The notes beneath the pieces were generated by a model, which made no database searches, had not been told where the DNA came from, and saw only the letters and a list, made by a program, of their open reading frames with translations. This document shows positions 21,828-33,536 of a stretch of DNA of 64,000 nucleotides, piece by piece. The stretch's first letter is position 1. The number at the start of each line of letters is the position of its first letter. Source of the DNA: Pelecanus crispus (lineage: Eukaryota; Chordata; Aves; Pelecaniformes; Pelecanidae); assembly GCF_030463565.1 (NCBI RefSeq), contig NC_134656.1:501001-565000 (forward strand), in the 5' to 3' direction. A program made the position numbers and the translations under genes.

Positions 21828-24800
21828 TCAGGGCTCGGGAGGGCCCTCGGGGGGCGGCGCGTCCCCCCCGCGGCGAAGCGTCTCCATGTGCTTCTGCATC
21901 TTCTCCGTCATCCACGCTGGCGGGACGAAGGGCTTCAGCTCCTCCAGCCGCAGGTCGACGGAGTCCCTGGGGAGAGGTGGGGTGAGACGGAGGGACCCCA
22001 ACACCCGCCATGGGACCCCAGCACCCGCCACGGGCCCCAATCAGCACCGAGCCCAAACCCCCGCCACCCACCAGACCCCAGCACCCACCACGGACCCCTG
22101 GCACTGACCCACAGCCAGCACCGAGTCCCCCAACCCTCGGCACCGAGCCCCCAACCAGCACCGAGCCGGGCCGCTGCAGCACGGGGCCCCCTTGCACTGT
22201 TGCAGCAAGGGTGGGCGCAGCGGGGGCCGCCGGGGCCGCAGCCCCAGGCAGCACACGCAGCACCTCTGCTTCGGTCCTCACCTGTAATCATCACTGGCAG
22301 CCAAATCCCGAATGTCCTCTTCGATGAGGAGGTAGGCCTGCAGCACAAGGCAGGGGGGACACCTCAGGGCTGCCGCGGGCCCGCTCCGGCACCGAGGGGC
22401 AGGGAGGGCAGCGCTGCATCCCCCCGTCCCCGGCCAGCACAGAGCCGCTGCTCCCCGCGGGAGCTGGCTGCGCCTCCCGGCCCACGCTGCTGGCCCTCGC
22501 CCAAATCCCGAGGGGCAGCGGCCGGATCTCCGTGTCGCCCCGGGAGCACCTTCTGCCTTCCGCGCGCCCTGCCTAGCCTCCTGCCGAAGCCACCTTTCCC
22601 GCAGCGCGACGCTCGCTGCACGCGCCCTGGCTCGCTGCTCCTCCGCCCGTCCTAGCCCTGCGGTGGGTCTCTGCGCGGTTCCCGCCGGCTGCAGGAGCCG
22701 CGAGCCCGGCCGTACTCACCATCTTGCCCCCAGTGGCCCTCATGTGCTGCTGCTCTGCCAGCCAGTGCTTATCTTGCGGGTCAGCTGCGTACTGCAATAA
22801 AGCAGCAAGGACCTAGCTGAACACAGGCGACAGACCTTCCGCTCGGACCCCGCTCCTGCGGGGACGCTGCGCCCCGCTCCAGCGCTCCCTCAAGCGCGGT
22901 GCCCCCCGCGCTGCCGCCCAGCTGGGGCGGGGGCTCAGCTCTGCCTCCTCTTTCTCCAACCTCAAGCCCTGGCTCCAGGCAAACCCTCGGAGGCTGCGCT
23001 AAGCCGTTCGCTTATGTTCCGGTGTGCTAGCCAGACTGTGTGTGTGTACGTGCTCTAACGTAACAAACAAGGGCGTGGGGGAGGAAGACAACAAGCGAGC
23101 CAAAGCACACGCTCCCCGAAACCGTTTCTGAGCAAACCCCGAAGGAGGAAGCGTCCTGCTGCGGCATCTGACCTTAAAGAGGTGGGGATGCTTGATGTAG
23201 AGTCGCCCTCTTGTTCCTCCCATCCCGAGAGCTCTGAAAGAGGAACAGGAGACAGTGTTACACCTGTGCGGAGGGCGGCTGCGGTGGTACAGGGACACCT
23301 CCTCTCCTCCCCAAGCCCTTCCTACTGCTTTCGAGGCAGAGAAGCGAAGTGACGGGAGGAGTCTTACGGGCTCCTGCCTTGGAGGCACCACCCTCCATCG
23401 ACAGGGCCATTCCTTACTTGTTTGCTCGAGATCCCAGCACAAAGGTTGTGGTTTCAGTCAGTCGGGATGGATCCCACTACAGAGCAATTGGAAAAGGGGC
23501 AACATTAGAAATGAAGCCGGTGCTGGCCCATGCTGCACGAGCCTCAGCTCTCTGAGGGGGAACCTCGGAACCGCCCCTGGCCTGGGAGGGAGGGAGCTGG
23601 CCACAGACCTCTGGTCTTCTGCAGAGGAGGGAAGTTACATTCCCTCTGGGCTGATCTAAGCAGTTTCCCTCGTGGGAAACACTCGTGGGATCCTCCTGGC
23701 TACCACTGCTCTCCCCAGGTCTCCTAACAGCGGCACCACGCCGCAGAGCTACAGGCTATGGTGCCTGGGGGAGACAAGCAAAGGCCTCCAGGCACTTCGC
23801 TCCTCTTCTTGCTTCTCTCCTGCGCTGCAGGGGCCCATCGGGGCAGAGCACAGCTTGGCGCTGTCCTCTGCTCCCGCAGCAGTAGGGCTCTGCTGGCGGA
23901 AGCAAAGGGGAGGAGAGGGTGAGCCCAGCAGTGTCGGCCAGCCAATACCTTTGGTCCATCCCTTCTCACGGGCTCAGAGACTTTGAGCTTCCACCTGAGG
24001 GGAAGGAAAACACAGTAAGAACGAGTTCCTGGGGGACCAGCGCACTCACCACCGCAGCACCAGCAGCAGGGATTGAGCCCCAGCCCTTCCAGACCCGCCT
24101 TCATTCACGCCCTCCGTTCCCCTGCGGTGCCCAGCTCTGGACCCTCATCTTTGCTGCGCATTCTCCTCTCCCCAGCTGCCAAGATCCCACCACCACCTGT
24201 GTCTCGCACTGTTCGTGGTCCATCTGGACCTTTTCACCCCTTTGGGCCTGTTAAGGTCTTTGCCTCCTGGGGGAAAACAGCCCAACCTAACCCCCTCCTG
24301 CCCTCCCTCTGGCACCCCCCCACATCTCTCCTTTGCGCAGGAGGGGAAGGAGACCGCAGGGTTTCTGTACTCCCCCATTCGGGCAGCCTCATTTCCCCCC
24401 ACCCTCCCGAAACAGGGGCTCTGGCTCAGGACCCATACTCACGCAGCCATGCCCGAGACCCCGCGATCGTTCAACAGGCTCTGTCCTGGAGGCCGCCCCT
24501 TTCTCTGCGCAGAAGAAATCCTTCAGTGACTCAGCTGTGTAGGCTGAGAGAATCCCCCGTTACCCACCCCCCCAGGGAAGCTGCTTGTTTGGTCATGGGC
24601 AGAAGTGCTGACTGGCACAAGAGCGAGCACTTCCGAGGCACCGCAAAAGCTGCCTGTGCACTTGCATACGCTCATACTGTGGGAATGGCCAGGAACGAGG
24701 AGCAGGCTTCCCGAAACGTAAAATCCCTTGTGCGGAAAACCCTCCTACCTTTTTGGGAACAGGGCTCCCTCGACGATTCAGCTCCTCATCCATCTGTCGG

Positions 24801-26657
24801 GCACGCTGGAAGAGGAATGGCAGTGGGATAAGCAGGGCCCTTCTCCCCACCAGGCATCCAGCCCACTGCTCTCCTGCCATGCTCGAGGCAGAGAGCGCAA
24901 GCGTGCAGGGCAACGCCGACCCCAGCCCGTCTCGGTGAGAGGCACCGAACTGCAACAAGCAGCGACTGTACCTGGGATTTTCATTGCCCTGCAGGTGCTG
25001 CTCCCTCCTAACCTAACAACTCCCAGCTCTGCCTCCTCCCTAGTGCACTGTCAGACAAGAAACGGCAGAGAACAAAGCAACTCCAGCCCTTCTCCTCCTT
25101 CTCCCAGCTCTTACAAGTCATTCAAGCCTCTGGGAACAGTAACAACTTTTACCTTTGGTACTGCCTGCTCATGGGGCAACCTGGGAACAACCTTTTTGCC
25201 ATCAGAGAACAGCAGTTTGGCCTGCAGGAAGAGAAAGAAGGGTTACCCAATTCCGGGTCCAGAGAGGGACCTGCCAGCAGCCCCCACTTCCGTGTATCTG
25301 CCTGAAAGCCCTGTAACAGCTCTGCTTTCAGAGTGCCACCATGCAGTGCTTTCACAGACAGCGAAATGCAAAAGCACAATCTGAGCATGATAAAGTCTGG
25401 GCAACTGGGACAAAAGCAAGATGTGAAAGAAAAAAATCCCACCGCACCCCCTTAGGACTCTCCAACGGGTGCCAGGGGGCTGGACTCTGTGGAAGCTCCA
25501 GCTGTGTGACACGTGCCGGCAGCAGCAGTGGAAAGCAGCAGCACGAGCTGCCAGGCCCTGACTGCTCTCCTTTTCCCAGTGAGGATGAAGCAAAACACAG
25601 CAACCACACAAGGGCTGCAGACGTCCCCCCGGCTAATGGCAAAGCCGTTAAGAGGGATGTGTCCTAGCCAGGCTGCTCTGCTCGGCCAGGCACCAGGCTC
25701 TGCTGAGGGAGCAGAGCCCCTCGCTAGTGCCCACCTGCTCCAGGCAGCTCCGACAGGTCTCCTGGATGAGCTGCTCCGGGTCTACCTCCTCCCCGACGTT
25801 ATCGCGCACGTTGATTGCTGCCTTCTGGAAAAACTGCAGAGCAGGCAGTGGGAGAGGGTCAGAGCCTGAGCAGCCAGGCAGTGTTGGCGCAGGCACGCGG
25901 GCCTAGCTCCCATGCTGCACCCACGAGACAGGGGCGACAGCCTCCCGTGGCACCTGGGAGCGGAGCTCTCTCCGCACACCCCGCGATGGGAGGGGGCGGC
26001 GGGGCCTCTCCCCGCAGCTCTCACCTTCATGTACTTGTTGAAGACGCCCCGGATTTCCTCGTTGATGCTGGGCTGCAGGACAGCTCGCAGCAGGTCCATG
26101 GACACGACCGGGTCCGTGAAGCTGTTGGTGGAAGAGTCAGGCGGGGGGCGCAGGACCCCCCCTTGCTCCAGCCAGGTCTAGCCCAGATCCTCCCCTCCAG
26201 CCCGGTGCCCGGTCCGGCCAGCCCAGTCCATCCCAGTCCCTCTGTTCAACCTTCCCCCTCGGCTCCGTCAGGCCCGGACCCCGCCACCACCACCCCCGGC
26301 CCAGCCGCTGCCCCTCCCGCCCCGGCCCAGCTCCCCGCCGGCTCCGTCCCATCCCGCCTCCCCACCGGCCCGGTCCCTCCGGCGGAGGCCGCGGCCCGCC
26401 CGTACCTGGTGGTCATCTGGGAGCGCCGGCCGCGCCGCTGCACCTGCCGGTGCTTGATCATGATGTTCCAGGGGCTCTGCGGGACACACGCGTCAGCCGC
26501 CGCCCGCCCCCTGCCCTGCCCTGCCCTGCCCTGCCCGGCCCGGCCCGGCCCTGCCCCGGCACCGCCTCACCGTGCTGACCAGCTGATCCTCCGCGCCGTC
26601 CGGGCCCTCCTCGCCCGGCGGCCCCGGCTGCTGCTCCGCATCGCGGGCGGCGCCCAT
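21828..26657 (-). CDS. DNTTIP1: DNTTIP1, MiDAC deacetylase-complex subunit
   Basis: Thirteen exons, all GT-AG: 26571-26657, 26406-26476, 26025-26121, 25735-25833, 25153-25221, 24749-24805, 24443-24504, 23949-23994, 23418-23476, 23173-23233, 22720-22791, 22282-22337, 21828-21966; total 975 nt, 324 residues (human 329). DNTTIP1 is the scaffold of the mitotic deacetylase complex with HDAC1/2 and MIDEAS. The dimerisation domain is in exons 3-5 (SMDLLRAVLQPSINEEI, FFQKAAINVRDNVGEEVD). An AT-hook-like KKRKGRPPG lies at about residues 159-167, and the DNA/nucleosome-binding C-terminal domain follows (TTTFVLGSRANKALGMGG, YIKHPHLFKYAADPQDKHWL). The last residues (Gly/Pro-rich) diverge from mammals. 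Confidence 0.98.
26507..26560. repeat. Pentanucleotide repeat (CCCTG/CCCGG)n
   Basis: About ten copies of CCCTG drifting to CCCGG in DNTTIP1 intron 1, close to the exon 1 donor. Confidence 0.85.
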
Positions 26658-27070
26658 GGCGGCGGCCCCGACCCCGGCCCCGCTCCCGGCCCGCGCCACC
26701 GGAAGCGCCGGGCCCAGTGGCGTCATCATCCCGCGACGCCTCGGCCGCGCGCCGGAAGTAACGAGCTGCCATGGCAACAGTGCCGGGGGGCCCGGCGGGG
26801 AGGCGGGAACGAGCCCCGGCCCGGAGCGGGAGCGCGGGCGGGAGGAGGAGGAGGAGCCCCGGGGCGCGCACGGTGCGAGTCTGTGGAAGGGGCCGCGGGG
26901 GGCTCCGGCTGCCCGAGGAGGCGGCCGCGGGGCGAGCGGCCCCCGTCCTGCCGGCTCGGCTGCGGCCCGGCCGGGGGAGGCGGCCGGGGGCGGCGGGGCG
27001 GAGCGGCGAGCTGAAGGCAAACGGCCCGAGGGGGCGAGGCAGGCCGACCTCGCCGCGCTGGGTTTAACAG
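26658..27070. promoter_or_regulatory. DNTTIP1: CpG-island promoter of DNTTIP1
   Basis: Dense CpG sequence directly upstream of the DNTTIP1 start codon, without TATA. Open frames on the plus strand (from about 26,656) have no similarity I recognise. A plus-strand AATAAA at 27469-27474 in an A/T-rich, 3'-UTR-like context could end a divergent non-coding transcript from this island. Confidence 0.5.
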
Positions 27071-30000
27071 GCCCGCGCCTGCTTCCCCCCGTGCCGGCCC
27101 AGCGCTCTTCCCTCCTGGCTGCTTTCACACCCAGCCCCTCAGGGCGCGTAGTCCCGCTCGTACCTACACGGGCGCGCGGTCACGTAAGAACACACGGCTG
27201 TAAAGAAACCCTTCGTTCTAAAAAAGTGCGGCTTCACGGATGGATGCAGTGATGGGCAGTGAGCTCTAAAATAGTCCGAAGTCCTAAAGCCTTAAAAAGT
27301 GACGCTGTTCCACCCCATTCCACCTGGCAACAGGACCTGTCTCAGGTGAAACTGGTGCCGTGTTGACCCTGTCCACGAGACTGACGTAATTGCAGCCTCA
27401 GAAACGTGAATGTTTGTCCTTCCATCATCTGTGTGTTCCTTGTATTATATTCTACACCTGAAACAGAAAAATAAACTCATTGCAGTTCCGGTTGACTTTT
27501 TCCTGCCAGTCTCTTATCTTTCTGGAATCTCATTGTTTATCTGAGGAAACACTCGAAAACAGCATTTCCTCATCTTGTGTTAACATGTGCAGAATAGTCA
27601 AAATGGCTTGTCCGTCGTTTTCTAGACCTTCTTACGTGTGTTGTGGTCAACAAGAAGCTTTTCTGTTGGGTCAGGCGGATAACAACGTTTTCTTTGGTTA
27701 AAAAAACGTTTGCTGTTTTGCTGGTAATGTTTTTCCATGTTACTTCCAAGACGATTGTAACATAAACCAAACAAAGGGGATTTCCCAAAGCACACGACGC
27801 TGGGGCTGTTCGGCGTCTCGCGTTCCGAGCGGCCGGCGTGGAGGACGCTGCAGAACGGACACGTGCCCGAGCAGTCGTTCCCAGTTCGCTGTCCTCACGC
27901 GCTCTGTGTGCGAGCGGGGAAGCACTTGACCGTGCCGTGGAGAGGGAAAGCAGATTCTCCTCCTCTGCTGTGTTTGCCGGCCGCTCTGGACCAGCGCCTG
28001 CGGCGTGGGCATGGCAGTGCTGCCTGCAGAGGATGGTCTGTTGGTGTCTCACAGCATTCGTCACGGCAGCCTGTGGCTGCGTCCCCCAGCGTCACCAGCG
28101 TGATTCCTCCGCCATAGCTGCCGGCCCGGCGGTAACCACACTCGGCACCCATGGGAGACCAGACCGGCCGCGGGAGGAGAGGCTGGGTGACTCACGGGCT
28201 CACGTGCTGGACGAGGCTCCTGCCCTTGTTGTCTCCTTCCTGCCGCTTTGGCCAGGGCTGCATCAGTGTGGGATGAGATCAGGCTGTTAGACAAACCCGA
28301 CCTGCGGATGTGGGGCCGATCGAATCATCGTCAGTGCTGCCATAGCTTCATTATCATCAGCACTGGGCTTTCTATGTGCTTATTTTGGTTGCTCCAAATC
28401 ATTAGCAACAAAAATTGGACATTGTCCAGGGGAGAGGAAAAATAACTATGGATGTAGAAACTTGTGGGGAAAGGTGAAAAGGATGGTTTTGTTTAACCTG
28501 TGAAGGCTCGATGGAGCGAGGGCTCAGCTCTGTATGTGTGCTGCAGAGGACAGCGATCGGTTGCTCTCTGTACCCACCGTGAGCGGACAAGAAGTCCTTG
28601 TGTTGGTTTGAACCGAGTGAGACTTGGATCAGATCTTTGGAAAAACTTTCCAATTACAAGAACACTTAAATCCTGGAACAAATTGTCAACATAGGAGTCC
28701 CCATCTTTGGAGGGATAGCGATGGCTTTTTAAGGGCACGTCAGAGCAATGTCTGTCAGGGATCACCTAAATGTAACCGGTGAGATGACTTGTTTGGGTCT
28801 CCTCCAGTCTCCCGTTTTTAATGGTAATTTTTCCGTGGATCTGTGTGGTAGGTGCACGTGACAAAGCACACCAGCCTGCGAATGTCTGCCAGAGACAAAC
28901 AGCTGTTTCACAGCTGAGGTTACCCGAGCTCTTTGATTCACAGAGAGACTTTGGGCAAGTCCTGCCTGTCCCTCAGCGTCCTCAGTGCGGGCAGGCCTGT
29001 GGGGCGGGCAGGCTTTTGCCGGCAGCAGAAAGCCTGTTGAGCCCAATCCCACATCCTGGTTTGGCAGCGAGACTCTTCGTTATCCCACTGGATCCTCAGG
29101 ACGGCGTTGGCTCTGCCCTTGCAGGTCACCGCAGGGCTGCGGCGCAAGAGGACGAGCAGCACAGCGGGTCAGGAAGGAGGAAACTTTAACTGCTTAACAT
29201 TACTTCTTAGCATCAAAGGCTGTAAAATTATACCGGCCTTCACAGAAAGACAGCTGGCAGGACATAGCAGAAGGGTCTGTGTTTCAGTGGCTTGGGGTGG
29301 GTAGGAAGGGGAACAGAAGAGGGAGAGAAACCAAGCGGTTCGAATGCCGAGAGCCCCTTTCCCGTCGATCCGTGTCAGCCTCAGGACGTTCCGTGTCTGC
29401 GGAGCTGGGTGGGTGTGTGGGGGTCCGAGGCGAGCTCCTGCCGCCCCGCGGAAGCGGGATTTATGTGGATGCTGCGAGCTCTGTGTCGGTTTAGCGATGA
29501 CCTGCCCCAGCCCCAGCCCAGCCGTCCCCGGGAGGATCCCGGTGCAGGACCAGTGCTGCTCGTCACCACAGGCATTTGCTCTTTCTTCTGGCTGCTTCTT
29601 TTGCAAACGACTGCGGCACCGGGGTCTGCAAGGTCCCGGTGAGGGGCTGCACACACCTGCCGCGTCCTGCCGCAGCACAAGGTGTGATTTTTTGGTTTAC
29701 TTTTCTCTATTCACCCTCTGTCCTCTCAGAGGACTGGTGCTGCACTGCAGGTAATCAATGAGAGTCAGGAAACGGCTGATGAGGAGAGGAGAAACATGAC
29801 CAAAAAGCATTCGGAGACCCAAATGATGTTCCTGGTGGGCACACAGCGATCACTAGTTGCTCCCGAAAGCGAGCCGGAGGGCTCTGGTGCACGTCCCGCT
29901 CTCCGTGGACCTCCGCTGCCGTGCGCGATGGGTGCAGGTGTGATCCTGCTCTGCGGGATCTGAGTCCTGTCGCCAGAACAGGACCTGCAGGGTTCATCTT

Positions 30001-30154
30001 GCTGAGGTGTTTGAATTTCAGTGGAGAAATGTGCTTGTAAGGCATTCTCCTTCACTAGTTCCCTAAATGTTCACCAAGATTATGGTCTGGTAAAATGGAA
30101 ACGTGCCAAAAAGACGGCGTTGGCCCCAAGAGGAGGAGCTGCCGGGCCAGCACG

Positions 30155-30312
30155 GGGGCAGGGGCAGAAGCAGAGGCAGAGGCAGGGGCAGAAGCAGAAG
30201 CAGAAGCAGGGGCAGAAGCAGAGGCAGGGGCAGAAGCAGAGGCGGGGGCAGAAGCAGATGCAGGGGCAGAGGCAGAAGCAGAGGCAGGGGCAGAAGCAGA
30301 AGCAGAAGCAGA
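30155..30312. repeat. Hexanucleotide-type array (GCAGAA/GCAGAG/GCAGGG)
   Basis: About 26 purine-rich hexamers in a row. The frames through it read as Gln-Lys, Ala-Glu or Arg-Ser repeats, but lack flanking coding evidence. Confidence 0.9.
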
Positions 30313-31814
30313 GCTCTCCTCTGCGGGAGTCCCAGGGCTGGAAGGAGCCCTGCAGTCCCACAAGTTATTCCAGATGGTTTGCCGGGTGCGTGGAAGGGAG
30401 TCGACGTTGCCAGCACCGGCAGGACGGCACAGGTTTCTCCGTGGGGTGTCCTGCTCGACGGTGATTAACAGCGACAGAGGCGTGCGATAAGCACCGGGCC
30501 ATCGGGTTAAGCCGTGGAGCTGCGAGGTGTGGAACACTGGATCTTCAACAGACACAGGCGGTTCGCGTAGAAATTGCATCCGAATTGAGTCATGGCCACG
30601 AGGAGAAGACTCAACCTGTACTTAAAGCATATTTCTTGCAATGAGCCCTCTTCCCACACAGGTTTGGCAGCACAGAGCCGTGCACCTTTCCGCTCCTGAG
30701 TCGCATCCCTTGCACTGCTCTTGCATCGCTTTGACATGACTTTGATGGAAAGTTCTTTGAGCAGGAACTTCACCTTTTCAGGGCTCATGTCAAGTGGCAC
30801 GTGCTTGCTTAGGATTGTGGAAATAATGTCGAGCTCAAACCAATTAATTTCACCCACCCCACAGTTGCAGATTTAAACTGTTTGTCTTTTGATCCAGCAA
30901 GTCCAACCCATTCTTGCCTGGTGCTGGTGTGTCCTGGCCAGACCAGTCCTTAGGTTCTCCTATAATATTGATTGCACTTTGGTTTGTGTGCAATTGAAGA
31001 AGAAATAATTAAGTAGGGAAGGAAAAAAATTGCAAAATCAGATTCTGACTAGCACTGCTGTGTGACTTGAGAATAACTTAATTTAGATGGGTTGACATTC
31101 ACATAATTGAAGTTACTGTTTAATCTGTTATCTCAAACATATTAAATAAGTCTTTACCCTGAAATCAGATGCAGAGAAAAGGGAAGTAAACGTGGCAGTG
31201 CATTTAATTTTTCATTTACTCTTAATGTGGGTCTCTGGTGAAGGCCAGTGGTTTGGACCTGGGGTTTGAAGGCAGATTCCCGTGCTCTCCTCGCCTTGGG
31301 TGAGCTCTCGTCCTTGAAATCCCGTGACCTTTCCCTCCAGAGAGCTCCATTTCATTGGAGTGCCATTTCACCGGAGCAGACCCTTCCGCTGGATTCACAG
31401 CAGTGAGGAGCAGCCTGAGCTCCGGTCCCCAGCTGCCGAGGGGAATGGTTCCTCTGCTTACGGTTCTCCAGGGACCATGGGCACTCGACCTGGTGAAAGG
31501 GATGCTCAGCCTTGTCCTTAGGCTGGGGAGTCTCGGCTGTGAGCAAAATAGTCTCGACTCGAGGGAATTTTTAATTGACTTAATCTGTTGCCAGTTAACA
31601 CAAACGTCTCCTCACTGATTAGAGGTAACAGATGCGCCCACCGGCCGCGGCTCGGGGCAGCCCCTGGCCTCCTCCCGCACAGGCACTGCTGCCTAAAGTG
31701 GGCAATCCGTGCCCAAAACAGCCCTCAGAGGTGAATGGACAGGGTGCTCATGCATGCACTAGCTGGGCGCTGAGGCTGCCTGCGATGCCGTGTGCTCCCC
31801 TGGGTCCCGGTGCT

Positions 31815-31965
31815 GCGCTGTTTGGGTGCTCCTATGGGAATTAACTTGGCGTTCGTGCATGTGATAACTGCGTGCTCCTCCGTGAACTCATTCGGCCCTC
31901 ATGCGTGCAATTATTGAATGCTGATGTGTAAATTAATTGGGCACTCATGCATGGACACTAAACCC
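31815..31965. repeat. Degenerate 24-bp tandem repeat (about 6 copies)
   Basis: Aligned in 24-base steps, the copies share a pattern close to GCTCATGCGTGNAATTAATT. They are well diverged, so the array is old. Confidence 0.6.
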
Positions 31966-33491
31966 TGCAATTTGTGTTCAAGTTGCCAGAAAGCTGCTCT
32001 GAGGGCGCTTTGCTGGAATCTTCTGCTGGGCTGGATGAAGGATTGCATCGAGCTCTGCCTGCTCCCGGTGCGTGCCCAGGTCTGTGCGGGGCTGCCCCGC
32101 GGTAACGGGGGATTTGGGGAGGGCACAAAGGTGAAGGACCCCGTGGGGTTGGGGGACAGCATTAATTTGCTGAGGAGACTTTGAGCTCGCTCACTTGGAT
32201 GCCAAAACCTGGGGATTTACCTTAGTAACACTGAAAGAGCTGGAGCACACTGCTCATGAATGGAACAAGCAAACAAAATACTGGATTTAGAGACAGATAT
32301 TCAAAAGAAGCCTTGAATATTGGGCCTGCAAAAATCTGCAAATAGTGGCTCCTATGCAAAACAGCAGCCTTGGGAACAAGGGGCATTTGCAGGTGGAAGG
32401 AGGGAGCTCCCAGTGCTGCTGCCTGGCTGGGTGCTCATCCCCTGCGCCCATTTCGGCTGGGACTGCGGGGCAGGGACAGGCTCCTGCCTGCGCTGGGGCA
32501 GTGCAGGCGGCTGCTGCTGCTAATACAGCTCGCTCACAGTTTCCCAAACATCTTTCTGAGCAGCTTTCTGATGCCCCATCTCGGTTGAGAGCTCTCGTCT
32601 TTCAAACTGCACCAGGTTTTGCGTGTAAGTGCTTCCCACCGTACTCTCCCTCATGGTTTTAACACAGCAGTGACACGAAGAAAAGAAACCGGTGGTGCTG
32701 CAGTACGAGAAGTGGTCTGGCTGCCAGGGGCCTTTATTCCTGCTGGTTTTTAAATACAGCAGTTCGCCAAAGCGATGGTACAGGACCTGCGCAGCGAGCA
32801 CTGTGCTCCTGCGGGACAGTGGCAGATGGTGCTGCTCCGGCCGGGGCTGCCGTGGGGCTGGTGCTTTCCTTCCCTGCAGCTAACTCGGACCGTCTTTGCA
32901 AATCCCGTTTCATAAAGCGACGGCGCTGGAGGCCCGCTCCTTCACCCACCTCCCAGAACGCTCCTGGGGACGTGGGAGATGCCCTGGCAGAGGCAGCGCT
33001 GGCAGCAGGACCAGCGCCGTTTGAAGGATCCTGGACCCCGGGCTGGGAACCTGCCCAAAGGGTCACGGAGCCGATCGGAGCAGGCGCAGGCAGCCCTGCC
33101 TTTTCCCGCCTGGCATCTCAGGGAGGCACTGGCAGCATCCTGCATGCTGGGGCTCGGGGAGGGTGGTTTGTCCCTGGGTGCTGCTGGGCGGCAGTGGTGG
33201 AGGGGTCGGTCCCAGCCTTCAGCAGGGTGTTGGGGATTCCCGTCAAGAGCAGCGGTGAAGAATCTGCCTCCCTGCAGCCGGGGTTCCCCCTTCCCTCCTC
33301 CCCATCCCCATGCTGTCCTCCCCACGGCGTGCAGCCGACTCTGGATCCTGCTCCTGGTTTGGTTGTGGGTGGAGAAAGGCAGCTGGAGTGGCTCCTCAGA
33401 AAACAGAATTACAGTAGAACGTGGGAGGTTCCTGCAAGTCACCTGCGAGCTGCTTCCTCCCATTGCTGGACCCGGGCTGCCTGGGAGGAAG

Positions 33492-33498
33492 TTTAAAA
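33492..33498 (+). promoter_or_regulatory. TATA-like box of the Lys-Pro repeat protein gene
   Basis: TTTAAAA 45 bp before the ATG at 33537. The same element at nearly the same distance precedes every WFDC-type gene in this window. Confidence 0.65.
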
Positions 33499-33536
33499 TG
33501 CCGCCCGGCTCAGCCCTGGCCACTGGCTCCGGCAGC

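Larger units (their letters stand above)
27071..33490. other. Gene-poor region between DNTTIP1 and the WFDC locus
   Basis: Base composition drops toward A/T balance, and no recognisable exon family appears on either strand. Contents seen: the AATAAA at 27469, a GCAGRR hexanucleotide array (30,155-30,312), an unassigned 116-codon minus-strand frame (30,507-30,857) and a degenerate 24-bp repeat (31,815-31,965). Confidence 0.5.

Noticed and set aside
20124-22655. 843-codon plus-strand frame over UBE2C, its promoter and DNTTIP1
   Set aside because: Antisense shadow of verified minus-strand exons and a CpG island; composition is Arg/Gly/Pro only.
29576-29761. Short Cys-containing hydrophobic frame (LFLLAASFANDCG)
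   Set aside because: Looks like a signal peptide but starts at a non-ATG codon and has no promoter box or phase-1 donor as in the real cluster genes.
30021-30579. Gln/Lys- or Arg/Ser-rich proteins at the GCAGRR array
   Set aside because: Simple repeat with no conserved flanks or splice sites.
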